Below are positions 34,818-43,295 of a stretch of 47,422 nt of DNA, one piece after another. The notes beneath the pieces were generated by a model that worked only from the letters and a program-made list of their open reading frames with translations, was not told the DNA's origin and searched no databases. Source of the stretch: an uncultured Bacteroidota bacterium (GTDB lineage Bacteria > Bacteroidota > Bacteroidia > UKL13-3); contig CAIYNF010000017.1 of assembly GCA_903927505.1 (NCBI GenBank), positions 1 through 47,422 of the forward strand, in the 5' to 3' direction. The translations under genes and the position numbers were made by a program. The first letter of the stretch is position 1, and every line of letters begins with the position of its first letter.

Positions 34818-36003
34818 AATTCTCCTCAAATATAAACACTGTATTTGGCTTTTGTGCTTTTTCCTTATTGGAAACAATTTGCTGGCTCAAATACCTGGTG
34901 CCGACCAGCCCGAAAAGTACCTTAGTTTGCTTAAAGACAAAAAAGTTGGCTTGGTTGTAAACCAAACAGCAACTGTTGGTCAGGAGCATTTGGTAGATTT
35001 TTTATTAAAGAAGAAAATTAAGGTAGTATGCGTTTTTGCGCCTGAACACGGATTTAGAGGCGATCACAGTGCAGGTGAAAAAGTGTCTTCTGGCACCGAT
35101 CCAAAAACCAAGCTTCCTGTTTATTCGCTTTATGGTGCTTACAAAAAGCCGAAGGAGGATCAACTTAAAAAATTGGATGTCATTATTTTTGATATCCAAG
35201 ATGTGGGGGCCCGTTTTTACACGTATATCTCTACACTTCATTATGTGATGGAGGCTTGTGCAGAGCAGAAAAAAACCTTGTTAATTTTGGATCGACCCAA
35301 CCCCAATGGTGCTTATATAGATGGGCCCATTTTAGATACCGCATTTAGGTCGTTTGTAGGCATGCACCCCGTGCCGGTTGTACATGGTTGTACCATGGGT
35401 GAATATGCCCAAATGATAAATGGAGAAGGATGGCTAAAAAACCACATGAAGTGTAATATAACAATTATCAAATTGAAAAATTATACCCATCAAAGCACCT
35501 ATAATTTGCCAATTAAACCTTCACCCAATTTGCCAAATATGGGTAGTATTTATTTATATCCCAGCTTATGCTTTTTTGAAGGAACGCCCTACAGCGTTGG
35601 TAGAGGAACAGATAAACCTTTTGAGCGCGTTGGGAAACCATTTTGCAAAATTGGTTCAGACACCTTTACCCCTGTTAATATGCCTGGAATAGCAGAACAT
35701 CCGCCCTTTGAAGGGAAATTATGTACTGGTTTTTTATTGACAGATTATGCAAAAAACTTGGCGCCATTTGAAAAGAAAATTAACCTTTATTGGTTAATAG
35801 AATTGTATAAAAACGACGACAATCAAACGGCTTTCTTTAATTCCTTTTTTGACAAGCTAGCGGGAACTGATATACTTCGAAAGCAAATTATTGCAGGCAA
35901 AACGGAGGAAGAAATAAGAAAGAGCTGGCAAGCAGGCTTAATCAAATACCGCAATATGCGCAGGCCCTACCTCCTATATTCGGATTTAGAAAAAGGTAAT
36001 TAA
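34798..36003 (+). CDS. DUF1343 exo-beta-N-acetylmuramidase, NamZ family
   Basis: The NamZ/DUF1343 pattern is clear: KDKKVGLVVNQTATVGQEHL, FAPEHGFRGDHSAGEKVSS (about residues 81-99), PVYSLYGAYKKP, IIFDIQDVGARFYTYISTLH, LILDRPNPNG and FVGMHPVPVVHGCTMGEYAQM. NamZ enzymes release GlcNAc-MurNAc-derived products from the non-reducing ends of peptidoglycan chains. A signal peptide (KHCIWLLCFFLIGNNLLAQ) directs it out of the cytoplasm. ATG 34798 is the only plausible start, which makes the first 20 bp overlap the start of the divergent LolC/E-like gene. The stop shares TTAA with kdsB. Confidence 0.91.
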   Translation: MKKLNFIILLKYKHCIWLLCFFLIGNNLLAQIPGADQPEKYLSLLKDKKVGLVVNQTATVGQEHLVDFLLKKKIKVVCVFAPEHGFRGDHSAGEKVSSGTDPKTKLPVYSLYGAYKKPKEDQLKKLDVIIFDIQDVGARFYTYISTLHYVMEACAEQKKTLLILDRPNPNGAYIDGPILDTAFRSFVGMHPVPVVHGCTMGEYAQMINGEGWLKNHMKCNITIIKLKNYTHQSTYNLPIKPSPNLPNMGSIYLYPSLCFFEGTPYSVGRGTDKPFERVGKPFCKIGSDTFTPVNMPGIAEHPPFEGKLCTGFLLTDYAKNLAPFEKKINLYWLIELYKNDDNQTAFFNSFFDKLAGTDILRKQIIAGKTEEEIRKSWQAGLIKYRNMRRPYLLYSDLEKGN

Positions 36004-36749
36004 TTGATTATTCCACCCATCAATTGGGTAACTTTTGCTACATCTTCTGGGGTATCTATGCAATGGCTATCAAAAGTGGTTTGAACCAATTTTATTTTAA
36101 AGCCATATTCCAACCAACGCAATTGTTCTAAACTCTCAGCATTTTCGAGGGCAGAAGGACTCAGTGCTGTTAAGGCTTTTAATACATCTGTGCGGTATGC
36201 ATACATGCCAACATGACGAAAATAAGGATGATGCTTGTGCCATTCCTTTTCATCCACTCCTTTGATAAATGGAATTACCATTCTGCTAAAATAAAGGGCC
36301 TCTTGTTGGGTATTCATTACAATTTTAACCTCGCCTTTATCAAACAAAATTTCATAACTATCCACCGGAATCATTTGCGTTGCTAATTCTGAACTTCCAT
36401 CGCAAACGGCAGCCAATTCATCTATTTGAGCTGGGTCAATAAAAGGCTCATCACCTTGTATATTGATTACATAATCAAAATCTTTTCCATAATTGAGAAA
36501 TGCCTCGTAGCAACGATCTGTTCCACTTGGATGTGCTTCTTGGGTAAGCACCACCTCGGCACCAAAAGTTTTGACATGATCAGCAATTCTTTGATCGTCG
36601 GTAGCAATAATTACATCGTTTAAGTTATTTGCCTTTTTTGCTTGCTCATAAACCCTTTGAATCATGCTTTTCCCCGCAATATCAATAAGCGGCTTGCCAG
36701 GGTATCTTGTACTTGCGTAACGGGCAGGAATAATTCCAATTATCTTCAT
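36000..36749 (-). CDS. kdsB: 3-deoxy-manno-octulosonate cytidylyltransferase
   Basis: KdsB activates Kdo to CMP-Kdo for lipopolysaccharide core synthesis. IGIIPARYASTRYPGKPL (residues 4-21) is the CTP-binding signature, YVINIQGDEPFIDP (about 93-106) is the central motif, and the C-terminus includes SLEQLRWLEYGFKI and IDTPEDVAKV. Length 249 is normal. It has an exact TAnnTTTG promoter element upstream at 36767-36774 and is divergent from the T9SS plug gene. This implies an LPS-bearing outer membrane. Confidence 0.96.
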   Translation of the reverse strand: MKIIGIIPARYASTRYPGKPLIDIAGKSMIQRVYEQAKKANNLNDVIIATDDQRIADHVKTFGAEVVLTQEAHPSGTDRCYEAFLNYGKDFDYVINIQGDEPFIDPAQIDELAAVCDGSSELATQMIPVDSYEILFDKGEVKIVMNTQQEALYFSRMVIPFIKGVDEKEWHKHHPYFRHVGMYAYRTDVLKALTALSPSALENAESLEQLRWLEYGFKIKLVQTTFDSHCIDTPEDVAKVTQLMGGIIN

Positions 36750-36766
36750 GTCTAACTATTTTAATG

Positions 36767-36774
36767 CAAATATA
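36767..36774 (-). promoter_or_regulatory. -7 promoter element of kdsB
   Basis: TATATTTG followed by C on the minus strand, an exact TAnnTTTG match, 17 bp upstream of the kdsB ATG. It sits in the 79-bp divergent spacer shared with the plug-protein gene. Confidence 0.5.
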
Positions 36775-36828
36775 TAATAAACAAGCAGAGCAAGAGTTTA
36801 CTAATTCTGATAAATTACCTAAACTTGT

Positions 36829-38088
36829 ATGATGCATAAATTTTCTCTTTTTCTGATTTCATTGATGTTGGGTGTGCAATTAAGCGCTCAGGTGTTTGAA
36901 AATAAAATATACGACAACAATGTTCAAACCGTGTTATTAATTAAATCGGGAACCGAAGACCGCTATCCAATTATTTCTTTAGTAGGGAATGAAACCTTAA
37001 AACTGAGCTTTGATGTGTTGGGCAATTTGTCGGAAAACCTCCAATATACCTTTGTTCATTGCGATGCCAATTGGGTACCCACCAGACTAAACCAAAATGA
37101 GTACTTAAACGGAATGACATTCGATAACATTTCCGACTTTCGTTTTTCTACCAATACTTATGTAAAATATGTTCATTACAATGTTGTCATTCCAAATGAG
37201 AACATGAAACCTAAAATTGCAGGGAATTATATTATCAAAGTTTATAGAAATTTTGATGAAGAAGATTTGCTTTTAACCAGAAGAATGATGGTAATAAACA
37301 ACGCTACCACCATTGAAGGTTTGGCTCGACCCGCCACATTAGCCGAAAACAGGTTTACCAAACAAGAGGTGCAATTTAGTATAGGAATAAACCCAGCAAT
37401 GGTTGTAAATCCTATGGAAGACATAAAAGTGGTTTTGATGCAAAACTACCGTTGGGACAATGCCATTACTGATTTGAAACCACAATTTTTATCCAATAAT
37501 AAATTAGAATATAGTTACCTCGATAAAATGCTATTCAACGGGGCTAATGAATTTAGGTATTTTGACATTAGGAATTTACGCCAATTTTCAATTAATGTGC
37601 GCAGTAAAAGAACAGATACGGTGGTGCATGTGATGTTAAATATTGATGAAAGCAGAGGTGCTGCCCAATATTTTAATTACTTAGATTACAATGGCAAGCG
37701 ACTTATTCAAAACAAAGAAGGCATCAATACAGATATTGATGGCGATTATGCCTATTGCAATTTTTATTTATCTTCTGCCATGGGCGTGCCGCCAGATGCA
37801 GAAGTTTACCTGTTTGGCGAATTTTCAGATTGGCGTTTATTACCCGCTTACAAAATGGATTTTAACAAAAGTAGGCAGCGCTACGACATAGAAATTCCCC
37901 TCAAACAAGGTCGTTTTGAGTATTGTTATGCCATTAAAAATGAACAAGGAAAACCAGACGAAACAAGCTTGGAGGGAAACCATTTTCAAACAGAAAACGA
38001 ATATCTTGTATTGGTTTATACCAAAAACCTCCAATACCATTATGATGAATTGATTGGCGTTAGGAAATTTAGCACACAAACCAATTAA
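36829..38088 (+). CDS. Type IX secretion system plug-domain protein (formerly DUF5103)
   Basis: After a signal peptide (MMHKFSLFLISLMLGVQLSAQ) the protein follows the T9SS plug/DUF5103 pattern: VQTVLLIKSGTEDRYPIISL, LSFDVLGNLSENLQYTFVHC with DANWVPTRLNQNEYLNGMT, YVKYVHYNVVIPNENM, and the C-terminal FGEFSDWRLLPAYKM with RYDIEIPLKQGRFEYCYAI, which resembles a carbohydrate-binding-like Ig fold. In Flavobacterium a Plug protein blocks the SprA translocon from the periplasmic side; this protein is assigned by family resemblance. Together with the PorU2-like peptidase it supports an active type IX system. ATG 36832 is an alternative start. Confidence 0.86.
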   Translation: MMHKFSLFLISLMLGVQLSAQVFENKIYDNNVQTVLLIKSGTEDRYPIISLVGNETLKLSFDVLGNLSENLQYTFVHCDANWVPTRLNQNEYLNGMTFDNISDFRFSTNTYVKYVHYNVVIPNENMKPKIAGNYIIKVYRNFDEEDLLLTRRMMVINNATTIEGLARPATLAENRFTKQEVQFSIGINPAMVVNPMEDIKVVLMQNYRWDNAITDLKPQFLSNNKLEYSYLDKMLFNGANEFRYFDIRNLRQFSINVRSKRTDTVVHVMLNIDESRGAAQYFNYLDYNGKRLIQNKEGINTDIDGDYAYCNFYLSSAMGVPPDAEVYLFGEFSDWRLLPAYKMDFNKSRQRYDIEIPLKQGRFEYCYAIKNEQGKPDETSLEGNHFQTENEYLVLVYTKNLQYHYDELIGVRKFSTQTN

Positions 38089-38172
38089 GAAATTCCTTAT
38101 CTATTGATAACCAATTAATAGTATCCTTTTAGGGCAGTATATTTTTTGCCAATCTTTCCTTCCTATTTCAAG

Positions 38173-38180
38173 TAGTTTTG
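38173..38180 (+). promoter_or_regulatory. -7 promoter element of gatB
   Basis: TAGTTTTG followed by C matches TAnnTTTG and lies 20 bp upstream of the gatB ATG. A TTTG at 38145-38148 is 24 bp upstream, slightly beyond the usual spacing. The rest of the 112-bp gap after the plug gene shows no clear terminator. Confidence 0.45.
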
Positions 38181-38200
38181 CGTAATTTCGCGCTTCAATC

Positions 38201-39670
38201 ATGAAGATAGAAGAAGCAAACATAGATTTTGGGAAATACGAGACTGTTATTGGTCTTGAGGTTCACGCGCAAATGCTTACCCATAGCAAAGCTTATTGCT
38301 CAGATGCTTATCAATATGGTGCCGAACCCAATACCCAAATTAGTCCAATCAGTTTGGGACACCCAGGAACCCTGCCAAAACACAATAAAAAAGTTATTGT
38401 AAATGCAATAAAAATGGGCTTGGCATGTAACTCAAACATTGCCGAACACCAATACTATGCGCGTAAAAATTATTTCTACGCAGATTTACCAAAAGGATAT
38501 CAAATTACCCAAGATAAAACGCCCATTTGTACTGGTGGCGAAGTGGAAATTAGATTGAAAGATGGAAGCACCAAAAAGATTGGAATTACGCGTATTCACA
38601 TGGAAGAAGATGCAGGTAAGAGCATGCACGACCAAGATGTTTACGACAGTTTAATTGACCTAAACAGAGCCGGCGTGCCATTAATTGAAATTGTTTCAGA
38701 ACCAGAAATTAAAACCGGTGAAGAAGCTTATCAATACATCAGTGAAATTAGAAAATTGGTTCGTTACTTAGACATCTGTGATGGAAACATGGAAGAAGGA
38801 AGTTTGAGATGCGATGCTAATATTTCGGTGATGTTAAAAGGTGCTAAGGTTTTTGGTACCAAAGTGGAAGTTAAAAACATGAACTCGATGCGCAATGTGC
38901 AAAGAGCTATTGATTTTGAAATACACAGGCAAATTGTAGCGATAGAAAATGGTGAAACACTTTACATGGAAACAAGGAACTTTGATGCCATAAAGGGAAT
39001 TACACTCACCATGCGTAGCAAGGAAGGCGCCGCAGATTACCGCTATTTCCCTGAGCCAGATTTACCACCATTGCACATTACTGCACCATTTATAAATGGA
39101 GTAAAAGAGCAAATGCCAGAGTTACCAAAAGCATTGTATGAGAAGTTTACCAAAAGTTTTGGTCTTAACGAATACGATGCCCAAATACTAACTGAAAACA
39201 AAGATATTGCAGCCTATTTTGAGGATATTTTAAAACATACCAGCAATGCAAAAGCCGCAGCCAATTGGCTTATGGTAAATGTAAAAGGGTATTTAAATGA
39301 ACAAGCAATTGGCATCAATGATTTTGTTTTGCAAGCTGCTAAAATTGCCGAAATCATTGAATTGATTGAATCTGGCAAAGTGAGCAACAGTGCCGCTTCG
39401 CAAAAAATATTTCCTGAGATGATTAAGGAACACCATTTATCTGCATTACAAATTGCAGAAAAATTAAACCTAATTCAGGAAAGTGGTTCGGATGAATTAC
39501 AAGTTTGGATTGATGAAGCATTGGCTCGTTTTCCAGATAAGGTGCTAGATTACAAAGCCGGCAAACAAAGCCTATTGGGCTTGTTTATGGGAGAAGTAAT
39601 GAAGGCCAGTAAAGGCAAGGCCGATCCAAAAATTGCCACACAATTATTGAAAGAAACGCTTGAAAAATAA
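38201..39670 (+). CDS. gatB: Asp-tRNA(Asn)/Glu-tRNA(Gln) amidotransferase subunit B
   Basis: GatB binds the mischarged tRNA and carries the kinase-like active site of GatCAB. ETVIGLEVHAQM (residues 15-26), PISLGHPGTLPKHNKKVI, HQYYARKNYFYADLPKGYQI (about 87-106) and EVKNMNSMRNVQRAIDFEI are the family signatures. The C-terminal YqeY-like helical domain (AANWLMVNVKGYL to LGLFMGEVMKASKGKADP) is complete. Length 489 is normal. The partner gatC is at 4.1 kb and gatA is outside the window. The following thioredoxin gene begins 3 bp after the stop. Confidence 0.97.
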   Translation: MKIEEANIDFGKYETVIGLEVHAQMLTHSKAYCSDAYQYGAEPNTQISPISLGHPGTLPKHNKKVIVNAIKMGLACNSNIAEHQYYARKNYFYADLPKGYQITQDKTPICTGGEVEIRLKDGSTKKIGITRIHMEEDAGKSMHDQDVYDSLIDLNRAGVPLIEIVSEPEIKTGEEAYQYISEIRKLVRYLDICDGNMEEGSLRCDANISVMLKGAKVFGTKVEVKNMNSMRNVQRAIDFEIHRQIVAIENGETLYMETRNFDAIKGITLTMRSKEGAADYRYFPEPDLPPLHITAPFINGVKEQMPELPKALYEKFTKSFGLNEYDAQILTENKDIAAYFEDILKHTSNAKAAANWLMVNVKGYLNEQAIGINDFVLQAAKIAEIIELIESGKVSNSAASQKIFPEMIKEHHLSALQIAEKLNLIQESGSDELQVWIDEALARFPDKVLDYKAGKQSLLGLFMGEVMKASKGKADPKIATQLLKETLEK

Positions 39671-39673
39671 ATC

Positions 39674-40819
39674 ATGATCATTCATTTAGAAAATAAAATA
39701 AAAAAAGGCTTACAAACAATTTACATTTTGTTGGCCATTGCCATTGTAAGCAGCAGCTGTTCTCAAAAAGCTGAGGAAGACACAAGTGGATTTAGCGTAA
39801 GTGGTAAAATTGCAAATGCGCAAGGCATCAAACAAATAAGCATACAAGAACTTACCCCGGGTGGCTTAAACATGATTGATACAGGGATTTTAGATGCCTC
39901 TGGGAATTTTATTTTAAAAGGAAAACTAAACGAAAAAACATTTTGTATTCTTCGCTTCGACAAAGGAGATGTGGTATTGTTGGTTGATACCAATAGTCGT
40001 TTAGAATTAAATATCGACCCAAATAACTTGGAGCAATATACCATTGCCAACTCAAAGGAAAATGAAGAACTCAAACAATTGTATTTATTGAATGCTTCCT
40101 TCCTAAAAAAGAGCGAAGAAATAAGCATGAGGTTTAGCAGTCAAAGTGCCATGGACCCTAAGGCTGAAACTTTAATTAGATTTGCGTTTGACAGTTTGCA
40201 AGAAGCCCATAAAACTGCTATCAAGGCTTATATTGGGACCTTAACCAATTCCATGGTTCCCTATTTTGCAACTACCTTTTTGCTTCCAGAACCAGATCTG
40301 CCATTTTTGGAAGCCGTAGACAAACTTTTATTTGCGAGCAATTCAAGTTCTAAATATGCCATTCTATTACACCAAAAAGTAGAAAACTTGACTAAAACTG
40401 CTGATGGTTCTATGGCGCCAGACATCGTATTAAACGACCCATTTGGCAAAACTGTTTCACTTTCTGCTTTAAGAGGTAAAATTGTATTGGTAGATTTTTG
40501 GGCCAGTTGGTGTGGCCCTTGCAGGGATGAGAACCCTAATAATGTTTTAATTTACAATAAGTACAAAAACGCAGGTTTTGAAATATTTGGTGTAAGCTTA
40601 GATGAAAACAGAGACGCTTGGATCAGTGCAATAAATAAAGACAAACTGCTTTGGCAACAAGGTTCTGATTTGCAAAAATGGAACTCCCCTATTGTGAGTC
40701 TCTATAATATAGATGCCATTCCTTCTACTATTTTGGTAGATAAAGAAGGGAAAATAATAGCTAGGAAATTAAGAGGTAAAGATCTTGAAGCAAAATTGAA
40801 AGAAATTTTCGGGTTCTAA
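39674..40819 (+). CDS. TlpA-like thioredoxin lipoprotein with DUF4369-type N-terminal domain
   Basis: The signal region IYILLAIAIVSSSCSQK ends in a lipobox-like SSSC, so lipidation is likely. Residues ~40-130 (FSVSGKIANAQGIKQISIQE ... FILKGKLNEKTF) resemble the DUF4369 beta domain. A TlpA/AhpC-type thioredoxin domain starts at APDIVLNDPFGKTVSLSALR and contains FWASWCGPCRDENPN (Cys near residues 279 and 282) and the cis-Pro loop DAIPSTILVDKEG. Such proteins serve as periplasmic disulfide reductants. It is 3 bp from gatB and probably shares its transcript. The Pho-box-like repeats of the next gene begin 9 bp after its stop. Confidence 0.9.
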   Translation: MIIHLENKIKKGLQTIYILLAIAIVSSSCSQKAEEDTSGFSVSGKIANAQGIKQISIQELTPGGLNMIDTGILDASGNFILKGKLNEKTFCILRFDKGDVVLLVDTNSRLELNIDPNNLEQYTIANSKENEELKQLYLLNASFLKKSEEISMRFSSQSAMDPKAETLIRFAFDSLQEAHKTAIKAYIGTLTNSMVPYFATTFLLPEPDLPFLEAVDKLLFASNSSSKYAILLHQKVENLTKTADGSMAPDIVLNDPFGKTVSLSALRGKIVLVDFWASWCGPCRDENPNNVLIYNKYKNAGFEIFGVSLDENRDAWISAINKDKLLWQQGSDLQKWNSPIVSLYNIDAIPSTILVDKEGKIIARKLRGKDLEAKLKEIFGF

Positions 40820-40828
40820 AACGAAATC

Positions 40829-40859
40829 GCCTTAACAATTAATTTACTTTGCCTTAACA
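40829..40859 (+). promoter_or_regulatory. Pho-box-like direct repeats overlapping the promoter of the PhoB-like regulator
   Basis: TTAACA at 40832-40837, TTTACT at 40843-40848 and TTAACA at 40854-40859 are spaced exactly 11 bp, the helical period of PhoB/PhoP binding sites. The outer two extend to identical GCCTTAACA 9-mers 22 bp apart. A TACTTTGC -7-like element (40845-40852) overlaps the array. The regulator ATG follows at 40904, so autoregulation is the simplest reading. Confidence 0.5.
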
Positions 40860-40903
40860 TTGGAATAAGTTTACAAGCGGACTATTACATAAAAATTAAC
40901 ACA

Positions 40904-41581
40904 ATGGAAAACTTAGGTAAAATCTTAGTTGTAGACGACGAGGCAGATATAATTGAATTTATATCGTACAACCTCAAAAAAGAAGGATATGACGTTTATA
41001 CCGCAAGTAATGGCAAGGATGCTATTCCAATTGCAAAAAAAGTAAAACCTGATTTAATTTTATTAGATGTAATGATGCCTGTAATGGATGGCATTGAGGC
41101 TTGTAAATTGATTAAAGCAGATCCTGATTTTAAGAAAACTTATGTTGTGTTTTTAACGGCAAGAGCTGAAGAATATTCTGAAATTGAAGGATTTAATGCA
41201 GGTGCAGATGATTATATAGCTAAACCTATTAAGCCAAAAGTTTTAATTTCAAGGTTAAATGCAATACTTAGAAGAAAAATTAAGGAAATAGTCTCCCCTT
41301 CAATAACAGTAAAAGATTTATTTATAGACAGAGAAACTTTCCTAATTCACCGTGGCGAACAAAAAATTGCTTTGGCAAGAAAAGAGTTTGAACTCTTATT
41401 TTTATTGGCATCTAAGCCAGGTAAGGTTTTTACCAGAGACTATATTTTAGAAAAAGTTTGGGGCGAGGAAGTATTAGTAGTTGACAGAACCATTGACGTT
41501 CACATTAGAAAAATTAGAGAAAAACTAGGAGATGAATATATTGGCACCGTAAAAGGTGTTGGATACAAATTTGAAATATGA
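40904..41581 (+). CDS. OmpR/PhoB-family response regulator
   Basis: A receiver domain (KILVVDDEADIIEFISYNL; phosphoacceptor Asp55 in LILLDVMMPVMDG; signalling Thr/Ala in FLTARAE; Lys in YIAKPIKP) is joined to a C-terminal winged helix (IALARKEFELLFLLASKPGK, VWGEEVLVVDRTIDVHIRKI, GTVKGVGYKFEI). Length 225 matches PhoB/PhoP regulators. The histidine kinase gene overlaps its stop by 4 bp, so the pair is one system. Phosphate as the stimulus is inferred from PhoB/PhoR-like architecture and from the TTAACA repeats upstream; no pst or pho genes are in the window to confirm it. Confidence 0.94.
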   Translation: MENLGKILVVDDEADIIEFISYNLKKEGYDVYTASNGKDAIPIAKKVKPDLILLDVMMPVMDGIEACKLIKADPDFKKTYVVFLTARAEEYSEIEGFNAGADDYIAKPIKPKVLISRLNAILRRKIKEIVSPSITVKDLFIDRETFLIHRGEQKIALARKEFELLFLLASKPGKVFTRDYILEKVWGEEVLVVDRTIDVHIRKIREKLGDEYIGTVKGVGYKFEI

Positions 41582-42618
41582 TAAGAAACCCAAAACCAAT
41601 AGACATAGCCTTTCTAATCTCACTTTTGCTCTCCGTAGTTTTAGCAACTGTTTCTTTTTTTATTGGCGAATGGGAAATAATTAACTCCGTAATCATTTTT
41701 ACACTCTGCTTTGGTCTCTCCTTCTTTTTATTCTTTTATACCCTTGAGTTTTTTATTTACAGAAAAATAAAACTGATTTATAAAACCATTCATAGCCTGA
41801 AAACACAGAAATATGATGCGGTTATTGGCAATTTTGATTGGGACAAAGACCCTATTGCAGAAATGAATAAAGAGGTGATTAAATGGGCTAGGGACAATAA
41901 AATTGAAATTGAGCAATTGCAAAAATTGGCAGATTTCAGAAAAGAGTTTCTGGGAAATGTATCACACGAACTTAAAACACCCATTTTTAATATTCAAGGG
42001 TATATTCATACCTTAATTGATGGCGCAATAGACGACAAAGAAGTAAATGCCCGTTTCTTGGAAAAAGCAGCCAAGAGTGCAGACCGTTTGAGCGATTTAG
42101 TGGCCGATTTATTATCTATCTCTCAATTAGAAAGTGGTGAACTTACCATGGAATTTGAAAGATTTGATGTGTGCTCTTTGATTCGTGACGTTTATGAACA
42201 ACTTGGCAACTCCAAGGTACAATTGCTATTTAAAGAAGGATGTACAGGTACTTTTTACGTTTTTGCTGATAGGTATAGAATTAGACAAGTGCTGGTTAAT
42301 TTAGTGTCTAATTCAATTAAATATGGCAACCAAGACGGCACCACCACAGCAGCTATTTACGATATGGACGAAAATTTCTTGATTGAAATAGCCGATAATG
42401 GCTCTGGCATTGAACAAGAACATTTGGGACGCATTTTTGAAAGATTTTATAGAATTGACAAAAGTAGAACCAGAGAAAACCACGAAGGTGGCACTGGCTT
42501 AGGATTGGCTATTGTTAAACATATTATGGAAGCACACAGGCAAAGCGTAAATGTTAGAAGTAATATTGGCACAGGCACCACATTTGGTTTCACCTTAAAA
42601 AAGGCTGAAATTCAATAA
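41578..42618 (+). CDS. Sensor histidine kinase, PhoR-like
   Basis: Two membrane segments in the first ~60 residues (IAFLISLLLSVVLATVSFFI and IINSVIIFTLCFGLSFFLFF) separated by only a few residues leave no sizeable external sensor domain. A short HAMP-like linker follows, then the HisKA H-box FLGNVSHELKTPIFNIQGYI (His near residue 131), N-box QVLVNLVSNSIKYG, and the ATP-lid motifs IADNGSGIEQEH, FERFYRID and GGTGLGLAIVKHI. The layout resembles PhoR/WalK-like kinases that sense within the membrane or through partner proteins. Overlaps the regulator gene by 4 bp. A 134-bp gap with a good promoter for the next gene follows. Confidence 0.93.
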   Translation: MIRNPKPIDIAFLISLLLSVVLATVSFFIGEWEIINSVIIFTLCFGLSFFLFFYTLEFFIYRKIKLIYKTIHSLKTQKYDAVIGNFDWDKDPIAEMNKEVIKWARDNKIEIEQLQKLADFRKEFLGNVSHELKTPIFNIQGYIHTLIDGAIDDKEVNARFLEKAAKSADRLSDLVADLLSISQLESGELTMEFERFDVCSLIRDVYEQLGNSKVQLLFKEGCTGTFYVFADRYRIRQVLVNLVSNSIKYGNQDGTTTAAIYDMDENFLIEIADNGSGIEQEHLGRIFERFYRIDKSRTRENHEGGTGLGLAIVKHIMEAHRQSVNVRSNIGTGTTFGFTLKKAEIQ

Positions 42619-42696
42619 GAACAAAAATAAGAAGGAAAATATTACAATTTTGAATTCGCTCATAACCAACAATTCCTAAAACTAATAACAAAAAGG

Positions 42697-42727
42697 TTTG
42701 GTGGTGTGGGTTAAAATTTTATATTTG
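42697..42727 (+). promoter_or_regulatory. Canonical promoter of the START-like gene
   Basis: TTTG (42697-42700), 19-bp spacer, TATATTTG (42720-42727). This is the textbook Bacteroidota -33/-7 arrangement, and the ATG follows 25 bp downstream at 42753. Confidence 0.75.
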
Positions 42728-42752
42728 CCATATTCCGATAATAAATAAAGTA

Positions 42753-43139
42753 ATGGTAAAGAGTTCTAAGAAAAAAATCCGCATGGAGTTTGAAATTAAA
42801 GCATCGCCCTCAATGCTTTTTAATTATATCAGCTCGCCCTCGGGTTTATCTCAATGGTTTTGCAATGATGTAGACATCTACAACAACTTCTATAAATTCA
42901 AGTGGGATGGCGATGAAAACATTGCCGAGTTGTTGAAAAAGACTCCATTAAAAGGCGTAAAATTTCGCTGGAAAGACACGCATGTAGATGAATATTTTGA
43001 ATTTGAAATTCAACAAGATGAATTAACAGACGATGTAGCCTTGGTAGTTACAGATTTTGTTGAACCAATTGACGAAAAAAACGCCATACTTCTTTGGGAA
43101 AACCAGGTTCATGAATTAAGAACCCTATTGGGAGGTTAA
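42753..43139 (+). CDS. START-like (Bet v1-fold) small protein
   Basis: A 128-residue protein with the pattern of the Bacteroidota START-like family: MEFEIKASPSMLFNYISSPS (about 11-30), LSQWFCNDVDIYNN, YKFKWDGDENIAELL and the C-terminal ILLWENQVHELRTLLGG. The fold is that of AHSA1/START helix-grip proteins with a hydrophobic pocket; no ligand or activity is established for this branch. It has its own strong promoter and terminator, so it is a single-gene unit and may be well expressed. Confidence 0.88.
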   Translation: MVKSSKKKIRMEFEIKASPSMLFNYISSPSGLSQWFCNDVDIYNNFYKFKWDGDENIAELLKKTPLKGVKFRWKDTHVDEYFEFEIQQDELTDDVALVVTDFVEPIDEKNAILLWENQVHELRTLLGG

Positions 43140-43158
43140 TTTCACCCATACATATTAC

Positions 43159-43197
43159 AAAACCCGATTCTAATTTTATGTTGGCATCGGGTTTTTT
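43159..43197 (+). terminator. Intrinsic terminator after the START-like gene
   Basis: AAAACCCGAT (43159-43168) pairs perfectly with ATCGGGTTTT (43186-43195) around a 17-nt loop, followed by more T residues. It lies 19 bp after the stop codon. Confidence 0.8.
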
Positions 43198-43295
43198 GTT
43201 TTTTGGCAAGACCTTTGCACAGAATAATCTGCCTTCATCCTATTAAAATTCAAATAATTTAAGCATTTTTGTTCCTTTCCTACAACAACCCATCT

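Noticed and set aside
39763-40128. 121-residue minus-strand open frame
   Set aside because: It lies within the TlpA-like lipoprotein gene, with Ser/Phe-rich composition typical of antisense frames.
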